Of a stretch of 64,000 nt of DNA, positions 56,136 through 64,000 are shown one piece after another. Location of the stretch: the NCBI RefSeq assembly GCF_000247695.1, contig NW_004624849.1:1437012-1501011 (forward strand), given 5' to 3'. The stretch is from Heterocephalus glaber. Lineage: Eukaryota; Chordata; Mammalia; Rodentia; Bathyergidae. The position numbers and the translations under genes are program-made. Numbering within the stretch: position 1 is the stretch's first letter; each line of letters opens with the position of its first letter. The notes beneath the pieces were generated by a model. It was not told the origin of the DNA. It was given only the letters and a program-made list of their open reading frames with translations, and searched no databases.

Positions 56136-59100
56136 CTGGGGAGGGAACAGATGTCTGAGAAGACTCAAGTGCCAGGGTGTGGCAGGGATCAGATGTCTGC
56201 CCATCACCCTGCACCCACTCATTGATCCTCCAATCACCCTGCTTGCCAAGAGGAGTGAAGTGTGGTGTCTGCCTTCAGAGTGGCATCTAGAAGAAAAGTG
56301 GCCCAGGCTCCAGTCACTAGCCAGACCTCTGTGAGATGGTTAGGGCAGATGCCCCCGGCCAGCAGTCCCGGGACCAGCTCATGGCCCTCCTCAGGCAGAG
56401 CCAAGTGAGCTTCAGGCAAGCTCCCCAAAGACAGCAGACACTGGCCACTCAGTCATGGAACAGCAGGACTTGGAGACCCCAGGGAAAGGCAGGCCAAACC
56501 TCTCGATATGGAGAGGAGTCAAGGACAGAGAGAGCAGGTTGCCTTGGTCAAGGCCACGAAGCTTGATAATGGCCAAGCAACTAGTTGAGCTCTCCTGACT
56601 TCTAGAAGAGTCAGGATCCAGGCTGGGACCTTAGAAAAAGAACCAGGGAAGATGGGAAACTTCAGGATTAAGTGTGAACCCCAATCAGTCTGGGAGTAGT
56701 GGTCAGTTTTTTCTCCACACAAGAGTCCAGAAGGCCAAAGGGCCCCACCCTCCTTGGGGGGTCCCATTACCATAGACTTGGAGGACCTGGGGCTCCGAGA
56801 CACTGCGAATGATGTCCCCGCCTCTAGACCGCAGGTCCAGCTCGGCCTGGCAGGAAAAGTTGAGGGGACCACCTTCTCTCTGAGCCATGCTGATGAATGT
56901 GGTGGCGGCTTCCTGGGGGGCAGGTGCTGCCCCCACGAAGGTCTGGTTGTGCAGAGTCTCCTGGCCACGGAGCAAGGTGAGGGTGAGGCTCTCAAGGGGC
57001 TCTACAGCAGCCACCCTGCACTCAATGGTGAAGGATGTGCCCAAGGCCACCCTTGTGGGCTGCAGCTTCAGTGTGACCTGCTTTGGGGGCTCTGCAGGGG
57101 ATGAAGGCAAGAGGTCTGGTTAGCATGGGGGTGAGTCCCAACGGGGCCATCTCCCGACACCATGGCATTCCAGCTCCCTCAAGGGACTTGTGAGGGAGAG
57201 AATGAACTGGGGCCCGGCCTGCTCTAGTGCAGAGAGGAAAAAGGAAGCAGTTCAGTGTGAAGACATACTTGGCAGTAGTTTTATGGACATGATTTAGAGA
57301 ACAGACAAGGTGGAGGTAAAGAAAAGGCTCAGAACTTGTACACTCAACTTTGAAGATATAAAAGTTCGGGTCTGTGTCTCTCCCTCCTCTACAGATATAT
57401 TAAATACAAATTTCAAAGATTAAACAATTGAATAATTACGTCAACAGCACTCAACCCCCCACACCCAGGAAATATGGATGGAATACAAATTTAGGGTATC
57501 TTTCTTTTCATTTGATCCACTGATATTGGTCATAGGAGGCCCCAGTGATACCTATGTGGCCAAGATAACAAGATAATCCCAGCCTATCTGGAAGGTTTCT
57601 ATGGGTCCAGGCAGGTGCATGTGTATAGTGGTCGCACCTTCGCCATGAGTCCTCAGGAGAAGAAAAGAACACCAAGCGATAGCTCCTCATGAAGTGCAGG
57701 GGCTATAGGAGAGCATGCCCAGCTCTCCTGATGTCCACCACTACTTGTCACACGGGTGCTCTGGCATCTGAGCTGGGGGGAGACTTAAGAATATTGTGTG
57801 GCTAAATGACTTTTGGGTCTGGGTGAACCTTAGTTAGACTGTTCTCCTTGAAGTAAGATTCAGAACCAGGTTGGCTTGCTCAGGGACCAGCAAGGGTATG
57901 AGCAAATTCTGGGTCCACTGGCCCGCCCTGCTCCTTGTCTGTGATGAGAAGGCTCTGCACAAGGATAGGGCAGATTCTAGCACATTCAGTAGACACAGGC
58001 TCTGCCCAGGACAGATGCCCCCAAAACACACACACATAGCCACTCACGGTACACGCTGATGTTGAGACTCTTTGTCAGTGTCTTCCCGGCACAGGAAAAG
58101 TAGCAAATGAGTTCCGCATCCTGAGAAATGTTTGAGATCAAGTACTGCTGCCACTGAGGCTGTTGGTCCACCAAATGCTTAGACAGGAAGGTCTCCAGGC
58201 CACCTGATTCAGGCTTGACACAGCTGGTGCTGCAGTTGACTTTCCTGGACCCTATGGCCTCAACCGCCAACCTCTCAGGCCATACGTAAACCTCGAATGT
58301 TACCTCAGAAGATCCTAGAAGACCAGAAGCACTGGGCAGTAGATGTCCCCACTGCCCTGCAGTGGAGCTGTCTGCCAACTGGCATTGAGGATCAAGCCCA
58401 TGGATGATCTCTCGGTTCTATTCCTGGCTCAACCCAGGAGACAGCCTTCCAGCCTCTCCCTGCCTCTGGGCTTTCTGTCCTTCAGCACCTCTGCCGGTCA
58501 GCTCCAGTTAGTCTTCTTCAAGTTCACAGTCCAACTCTGTCAAGGTCCAGCCCATGTCCTCTCCTCCATGAAGGCTTCTCTGAGAATGGAGGTGGGCTCT
58601 GAGCTGTGTCCCCTGAACTGTGGCCCTGGGTTTAACCTCCCTTTCCTTATCTTTCTTCCATAAATGCTTTTGAACACCTATTATGTGCTAAGCACTGTGC
58701 TAGGCTCTGGGGATACAGCAGTGGCCAAAGCTGACCAGTGGCAGAGCACATGCTATAATAAGGGAGCCAGACAATAACAAAGAACAAGCAAGACCCCATG
58801 CCTGTGAGCCAGTGGCAAGTGCTGGGGAAAGGGAGTATGCAGTGTGGTCAGCAAAGGCCTCACAAGGACAGTGACATAAAGGAGGTGGTGAGCCGTGCAG
58901 ATGTTAGTGGGTATTCCAGGAGTGTTCTAGCCAAAGGGAATCACTGGAGCAAAGACTCATTTGGGAGTGTGCTTAGTATTTTGGGGGCAACAGAGAGATC
59001 ATGGTGGTCAGAGATCAGTAAAGAAGAGGAAGGCAGGGGGCCTGAGGACAGGAAGGTAACGGGTCACCTCAAAGCACTGTCTCACTAAATGCTCACAACC

Positions 59101-59604
59101 ACCCTATGGGAAAGGGATACTAGCTTATTTGACAAATGAGAAAAGCTTCACTTTTGCTTTGACCACAGCCAGAGAGTGATGCCCCTGTCTCTCCAAGCTG
59201 ACCCCTAGGCTATTTTAGAAGACAGGCTGGGTGTACACCCTCATCTTCTTTAGGACCCCAGCACCCCTTCACCTCCTGAGTAATCCCCCTGCACAGCCTG
59301 CCACACTACCATGCCCTGAAGCTGTGGGGCCTGTTCCGCCTGGTGGAACAGGAAAAGGCCAAGACCCCACCCCATTCCCAGAACCAAGGTGACTCAAAAC
59401 CAAGCTACCGCAGCATCCTGACCCCATTTCGGAGCACACCCTGTGTTCAAAGGGTCAGCAAGTTCCTTCTTTGCTTGAAGCCCAGGGCACAAGGCCAACC
59501 CACCCTTAGCTGCCCCATGCCAGGAGCCTGGGTACCAGCTCACCTGAACAGCACAGCAGGGTGAGAAGGGCTGTGGGGAGGCCCCAGCAGCCAAAAGAAG
59601 ACAT
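55948..59604 (-). CDS. ICAM2: ICAM2, intercellular adhesion molecule 2 / CD102 (4 coding exons)
   Basis: ICAM2 is a membrane glycoprotein of endothelium, platelets and leukocytes that binds the integrin LFA-1. Coding exons (minus) are 59604-59544, 58314-58048, 57091-56771 and 56135-55948; lengths 61, 267, 321 and 188 nt give 278 residues (human 275). In order: a signal peptide ([20 protein letters not shown]); Ig domain 1 with Cys pairs (VNCSTSC) and the integrin-binding Glu61 in GGLETFL; Ig domain 2 ([20 protein letters not shown]); a short stalk; one transmembrane helix ([20 protein letters not shown]); and a basic tail [20 protein letters not shown] for ezrin-type linkers. Several NxS/T sequons are present. 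All junctions are GT-AG with agreeing phases. The C-terminus is slightly extended relative to human (RVQPA at the end). No damage was seen. Confidence 0.95.
56771..57091 (-). CDS. ICAM2: ICAM2 exon 3: Ig-like domain 2
   Basis: It encodes [40 protein letters not shown], a stretch with HNQTF and [15 protein letters not shown], ending VLQVY. Acceptor ctctgcag, donor GTAATG. Confidence 0.95.
58048..58314 (-). CDS. ICAM2: ICAM2 exon 2: Ig-like domain 1
   Basis: It encodes [20 protein letters not shown] through [20 protein letters not shown] and [20 protein letters not shown]. Four Cys residues form the two disulfides of this domain in the family. Glu61 corresponds to the known LFA-1 contact. Acceptor tcttctag, donor GTGAGT. 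Confidence 0.95.
58655..58790 (+). repeat. L2-like fragment, ICAM2 intron 1
   Basis: It contains cctattatgtgctaagcact, gtgctaggctctggggatac and agccagacaataacaaagaa, an old L2-type 3' end. Confidence 0.65.
59544..59604 (-). CDS. ICAM2: ICAM2 exon 1 (coding): signal peptide
   Basis: It encodes [20 protein letters not shown] and one base of Gly21. The start context is ccagagATGt. The donor is GTGAGC. Any upstream untranslated exon was not identified. Confidence 0.93.
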
Positions 59605-59760
59605 CTCTGGCAGGGTCCGCGGGGTGCCTGGGGCCAGAGGGCTGCCTAGACGGAGACAGATAGGTAGCACTGCTCAGGGAGTGGTGGCTGTGGCTGCAGC
59701 CTGAAATCCCCCGATTTCTGTGTGCTGATGACGGAATTTCCTTTCATTAGCTGCAGTCAG
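59605..59760 (-). promoter_or_regulatory. ICAM2: Presumed ICAM2 proximal promoter / 5' UTR
   Basis: A GATA core at 59659-59662 and the palindrome ggaatttcc at 59733-59741 (ETS GGAA cores on both strands, also NF-kB-like) lie within 140 bp of the ATG. ICAM2 expression in endothelium is known to depend on GATA and ETS (ERG) factors. No TATA box was seen. The assignment rests on position and short motifs only. Confidence 0.4.
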
Positions 59761-60506
59761 GAAGCCATGTGCACATTGTCGGGTCCCAGGCTCCTGCCAG
59801 TCAGGCACAGGAAGCAAAGGAGCAGCTGATAAGCAGGAGCACAACTTAGTGCTCCCTCACCCTGGTGTGCGGGGCAGGGCAAGGAACATGTGCGGGAAGC
59901 ATGTGTTTGTGTTTGTGTGTGTGCATCTGTGCACACAGGACTCCTGTGTGCTATTCGTGCACAGGGCACAGTGTGGACTACAGAGTGCAAATCTGGAGAA
60001 TCCCAAATCCTGCAGGAATCCTTATTGAAGATGCCTCTGGGAAAGAGTATCTAAAGTCAGGATATGCAGTCACCATGGCAAAGGGGCAGAGAGCTGGACT
60101 TTCCTAAGGAAATCCAGGCAGGAATTTGAAGTTATTCTGCTAATGCACAGCATGTAGTCTGCACCAACTTTGATGTCCCAGTCAGTTTCCAAATGAAACC
60201 TGTCCCTGACTCAGCTGACCCAAGGCCCAAGTGAGGCCCAGAGCCTCAGCCAGTGCAGCCCACAGCAGCTCCCGGCGGCCAGGCCCAGGAAAGCAGGAGT
60301 CAGTCCGCAGCAGCTGACCCCAAGCCCCAGTCTCCATCTCAGGAGCCTGCCTGCTGGTGTCCTCTCTCCCTCCAGCCAGGGCCCTTGGCATGGGATCCCT
60401 GGGGGTAGCAACCTATTTCTAGGGAGACTTCCTTACCTGTTCAGGAATCCCAAGAAGCAGTATGCTATGCAGTAAGGGAAGGATCCTGATGGGCTCACCA
60501 CAATCT
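59761..60506. other. ICAM2 upstream flank: no gene seen
   Basis: A short GT-rich stretch lies at about 59905-59935; otherwise mixed sequence with no recognisable exon or repeat. Confidence 0.5.
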
Positions 60507-60605
60507 TTTTTTTGGTTTTGTTTTGTTTTTTTGGTACCAGGGATCGAACTCAGGACCTTGTGCTTGGAAGGCAGGCAGGGTGCCACTGAGCTAAATCCCC
60601 CACCC
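60507..60605 (-). mobile_element. ID-type SINE
   Basis: A T-rich tail complement (tttttttggttttgttttg) is followed by ggtaccagggatcgaactca and ccactgagctaaatccccca. Confidence 0.85.
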
Positions 60606-61740
60606 AATATTTTACTCTTCAGGTTCGTCCCAAGATCCCTTGGGACCAGACAGTGGAAAAAGCAGGTCACCTTGCTTTCTGAGGGACACTCTAGGTGGGG
60701 CCTTTCCAAAGGGTGGCCCCAGAGTTTCGCGGGCTGGGGCCCAGCTCCATGAGGCCTTGAGAGAGCATGGGTAGGTCCTGCGCTCACTGCTGAGGCCAAA
60801 GGCAGTTACTACTAGGCACGGTCATCTAGCGCTGCCTTTGTCAGCCTAGGTCCAAGGAAGTCCCCAGACCAGGACATTGGACTTTGGAATGATGCTGATG
60901 CCAGGAGGAAGTGTCAGGGCCTGGGGTCAGTGGAGAAAAGTAGCAGAAGGAGGGGAACTGGGGACACTGGAGCCCCAGCCAGGAGGGATCTGATTCCATG
61001 AGGGCCTGGGAAAACTCTTGCAGCCCAAGTGGGAGTCTGACCAGGTGAGCCCAAGGGCTTGGACAGCCCGGGAGGGAGGGGAGGTGCAGCTGTAGGGAGT
61101 CCCCCCGACCCCGCTCAGAATAATAAGGCAGCAAGAATGCAACAGCGATGGATGCAGTCATGACTCGCTTACAAGGGGTAAGTGCCAGGAAATTCATCCT
61201 TAGGCAGTTCGTGGCTGGGTGAACGTCACAGTGTACCCACACAAACCTGGTGGAGGGAAACACCAGATGGCAGAAGGCCAGAGAAAGTTTCTAACCAAAA
61301 GGAAGACAAATAAATGTTACTAGGAATTAAAATGAGAACCTAAGTACAATGTTAAAAAGAAGACTGTACAAATTCATAGAAACAGGAAGTAGAATGGTGG
61401 TGGCCAAGGGCTAGAGAGGGAAATGCGAGTTGTTATCTAACGGATAGTTTCAGTTGAGCGAGATTGGCTCTGGAGATTGGTCGTAAAAAATGGGAACACA
61501 CTTAACATTACTGAACTGTATATTTAAAACCAGATAAATGGTCCATGTCATGTTATGTCTTGTAGGAAAAAACACAAAAATAAAAATAAAGACTATGAAT
61601 AAAGTATGACATGAAATGTGAAACAAAGTAGACCAAACCTCAGAAAAGCATGACTTACTAGACTTAATTTAATAAAAAATAAAATGGCTGAGTGGTTCTA
61701 TAATATTAAAGAAGTTGAATCAGTAACTTTAAATTTTCCC
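60606..61740. other. Intergenic: no gene seen
   Basis: Mixed sequence that becomes A-rich after about 61260, with LINE-like but unassigned A/T-rich material to 61740. No coding exon was recognised. Confidence 0.4.
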
Positions 61741-61744
61741 ATTC

Positions 61745-61895
61745 CCATTCCTGGGTATGGTGGCGGATGGCTGGAATCGTAGCACTGAGGAGGCTGAGGC
61801 AGGAGAATCACCGAGAGTTCAAGGACAGCCTGGGCTACGTAGTGAGCTAAGGCCAGTCAGAGTTACAGAGCAAGACCCTGTCTCAAAAAATTTTT
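61745..61895 (+). mobile_element. B1 SINE with internal duplication
   Basis: It reads cctgggtatggtggcggatg, aggaggctgaggcaggagaa, gttcaaggacagcctgggct and ccctgtctcaaaaaa, a plus-strand 7SL-derived rodent SINE. Confidence 0.8.
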
Positions 61896-61971
61896 TTTAA
61901 ATTAGCATTTTCCCATAAAGAAAATGCCATGTCAGCACAGTTTTATAGATGTTCGAGGTAAGTCTAATTTT

Positions 61972-61972
61972 C

Positions 61973-62016
<44 letters not shown>

Positions 62017-62030
62017 TTTCTTTCTTTCTC
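61972..62030. repeat. (TTTC)n microsatellite
   Basis: About 55 bases of ctttctttctttc. It adjoins a minus-strand SINE and probably grew from that element's A-rich tail. Confidence 0.9.
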
Positions 62031-62215
62031 TGTGGTACTGGAAATCAAACCCAGGGGCACTCCACCACCAAGCTACTACATCCCCAGACTTTTAAAATTT
62101 TTTTAAATTTTGAGACAGACTCTCACTAAATTGCCCAGGCTGGGATCAAACTTGTGATCCTCCTGCCTTAGCTTCCTGAGTAGCTGGGATTACTCCACCA
62201 TGGCTAAGATAAATC
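62031..62215 (-). mobile_element. B1-ID composite SINE
   Basis: An ID-like half (ggtactggaaatcaaaccca, ctacatccccag) adjoins a B1-like half (gagacagactctcactaaat, ggctgggatcaaacttgtga, gtagctgggattactccacc). Confidence 0.7.
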
Positions 62216-62289
62216 TACTTTTATAAAAACTTTCTGAGAATGGTGGGTGTAGGAACACTCTTAACTCTTTCCATATGGCTACTTTTTCC

Positions 62290-62460
62290 AAACAAGACAA
62301 GCAAAGGACAAGAAAGGAAAATTAAAGGCCAATAGCACTTATAAATTCAACAATTATAAGAAAAAAATTAGTAAATCAAACCTGCAGCCTATAAAAAATA
62401 TAAGACATTACATTCAAGTTGGGTTCATAACAATAGGAGAAAAGCCTACAAATGTCATTA
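62290..62460 (+). mobile_element. Degenerate L1 ORF2 fragment
   Basis: It reads like L1 (ggaaaattaaaggccaatag, attagtaaatcaaacctgca, acattcaagttgggttcat) with no open frame. Confidence 0.5.
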
Positions 62461-62930
62461 TGTCGGAAACACAGATGTGGTGGCTCGTGTCTCATCACTC
62501 CTGCCCTCCTCTCACTTCATCTTCACAGACAGTGGATTGCTTTGTGCAAGCGAAGACACCTTACAGCCACCTGGGTCCCCTCACCTTTGCTTTTGTCCTC
62601 GGAGACATCTTTAATGCTTTCAGAGCATTTATCTGCTCATATTCCCCAGATGTGAGGAAGAGTTAAGGTCCTTAATATGCACCCTTTTCCCTAAAAGGTG
62701 ATGGGAGCCTGGGATGCGCTCCAGCCCCTCCTTCCTGGTGGTGTCCCCCATGCTCTGAGCATCTCAGCAGGACCGACTGCCTCCAGCTGCAGCATGGCCC
62801 AGCTCCTTGAAATGGGCTTCTCCCCGTTTCCACCTCCCTCTCCCTGACCCTGCATATTCCTGGAATCATCTCTCAGATAACTTGCCTGAACCAGACCTTG
62901 CTCTAGCTCTGCTTTTGAAGGAGTCCAAAC
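62461..62930. other. Intergenic insert between L1 pieces; no gene seen
   Basis: A segment of ordinary base composition stands between A-rich L1-like parts. A plus-strand frame of about 65 codons has no recognised homology. Confidence 0.35.
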
Positions 62931-63136
62931 TAAAAACTTACATTAATAGACTGAAGAAGAAAAAAAATCTCAACAGAGTCTAAAAACAAAAACAAAAACC
63001 AAACATACCCATCAACGGTGTTCAGCAAATTTTCTGATAAATATCTAGAAAATTAGAAGGAAATTCTTTAACATGATAAGAAAAACATTTATTTTTAATG
63101 AGTAAATTTTAGAATTTCCTTCAAAATCATGATCTC
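62930..63136 (+). mobile_element. Degenerate L1 ORF2 fragment
   Basis: A-rich sequence with cagcaaattttctgataaat and aaggaaattctttaacatga, L1 reverse-transcriptase-region-like, no open frame. Confidence 0.5.
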
Positions 63137-63270
63137 TGCCCTTTTTTGTTGTTGTTTGGGGGCTTTTTGTTTTCTTTTTGTTTTTGTTTTCTATTTTCTA
63201 GTACCAGGAATTGAATTCAGGACCTTGTACTTGCAGGCAGGCACGGTATCACTGAGGTAAAGCTCTGATT
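63137..63270 (-). mobile_element. ID-type SINE
   Basis: A long T/G-rich tail complement is followed by agtaccaggaattgaattca, ggaccttgtacttgcaggca and cactgaggtaaagctctg, a diverged copy. Confidence 0.7.
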
Positions 63271-63424
63271 CCATTGTTTTGTTTCTGAGATGGGGTCTCT
63301 CTATGTAGTTCAGGGAGTCCTTGAACTCATTATGTAGTCCAACTGGCCTCCAACTCACAGCAATCCTCCTGCCTCAGCCTCCTGAATGCTGGGATTACAG
63401 ATGTGTACCACCATGCCCGGCTTC
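63271..63424 (-). mobile_element. B1 SINE with internal duplication
   Basis: It reads gagatggggtctctctatgt, agttcagggagtccttgaac, then agtccaactggcctccaact and ctgggattacagatgtgtac. Confidence 0.82.
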
Positions 63425-63432
63425 TCTCTGCG

Positions 63433-63521
63433 TTTTTTTTTTTTTTTGGTATTGGGGATCGAACTCAGGACCTTGTGCTTGCAAGGCAGGCGCAGTACCA
63501 CTGAGCTAAATCCCCAGCCCT
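63433..63521 (-). mobile_element. ID-type SINE, well preserved
   Basis: A T run, then ggtattggggatcgaactca, ggaccttgtgcttgcaaggc and ccactgagctaaatccccag. It sits directly beside the B1 copy. Confidence 0.87.
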
Positions 63522-63539
63522 CTCTGCTTCTTTTTAACA

Positions 63540-64000
63540 TTGCACCAAAGGTCCTAAACAGTGCAGTAAGACTAAATTAATTCATTAACTAATTAATTAG
63601 TAAAAGCCTAAGAATTAGAAAACAACAAAACCATCAGTATTTGTATATGGCATGAATATCCAAAAAAAATCATTAGACAAATGATTCAAAATATAAAATT
63701 TTAGCAGGGTAGCTAGCTGTATGATTGATATCCAAATATAAGTTGCTTTTGTAGCCTATCAGTAGCATACAGAATGTGATTTAAAATATTGCATTTATAA
63801 TAGCCAATAAAGGTAGGAATAAATCTAGCAAAACTTAAGCATATAAGACCTGTAATAAGAAAATTATAAAACTTTATTGAAAGACATTAAAAAGAATCTA
63901 AATAAATGAAAAGATAACCTTGTTTATGGATAGAAGATTCAATATTATGAAGATGTAAATGCTTCCCTAATTGGAGCCTGGTCATGCCACAGGATGGGAA
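63540..64000 (+). mobile_element. Degenerate L1 ORF2 fragment running off the window
   Basis: A-rich L1-like phrases such as cctatcagtagcatacagaa, aataaatctagcaaaactta and gatagaagattcaatattat correspond to L1 sequence downstream of the reverse transcriptase core. It is heavily diverged and continues past the window. Confidence 0.6.

Overview
The window is mammalian nuclear DNA, most likely from a non-murid rodent. It holds split genes with conserved human-like proteins, B1 (7SL-derived) SINEs with an internal duplication, tRNA-derived ID-type SINEs, B1-plus-ID composites, L1 fragments and old MIR/L2 debris. B1 elements point to rodents. The young ID-type copies and the B1-ID composites argue against mouse or rat, but the species cannot be named from this sequence alone. 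The gene order SCN4A - PRR29 - ICAM2 matches human chromosome 17q23.

Layout: (1) 0.2-1.3 kb, a 5'-truncated, internally deleted processed copy of PSMC6, whose 3' end was later split by an ID SINE. (2) 2.8-31.6 kb, minus strand, the complete coding sequence of SCN4A, the skeletal-muscle sodium channel Nav1.4. All 24 coding exons can be placed; they sum to 5478 nt and predict 1825 residues. Two of its 23 introns end in AT and AC instead of GT and AG. (3) 31.6-52.7 kb, about 21 kb of intergenic DNA with repeats (L1, SINEs, microsatellites, MIR/L2) and no gene I can support. (4) 52.8-55.0 kb, plus strand, PRR29 in six coding exons (187 residues), starting in a small CpG-rich promoter with an NRF1-like palindrome. 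(5) 55.9-59.6 kb, minus strand, ICAM2 in four coding exons (278 residues), convergent with PRR29. (6) 59.6-64.0 kb, ICAM2 upstream DNA and then a broken L1 interrupted by SINEs.

The three genes do not form a pathway. SCN4A carries the action potential of skeletal muscle fibres. ICAM2 is an endothelial and leukocyte adhesion ligand of LFA-1. PRR29 is a small proline-rich protein of unknown function. I found no undescribed biological system. The points most worth a second look are the paired AT-AC introns, the in-frame 18-bp glycosylation-sequon repeat in SCN4A exon 6 (each unit also carries a CACGTG E-box), the stacked SINE insertions, and one unexplained open stretch near 39.9 kb. Exon boundaries were placed by hand from splice signals, reading phase and remembered family protein sequence; untranslated exons and transcript ends were not determined.
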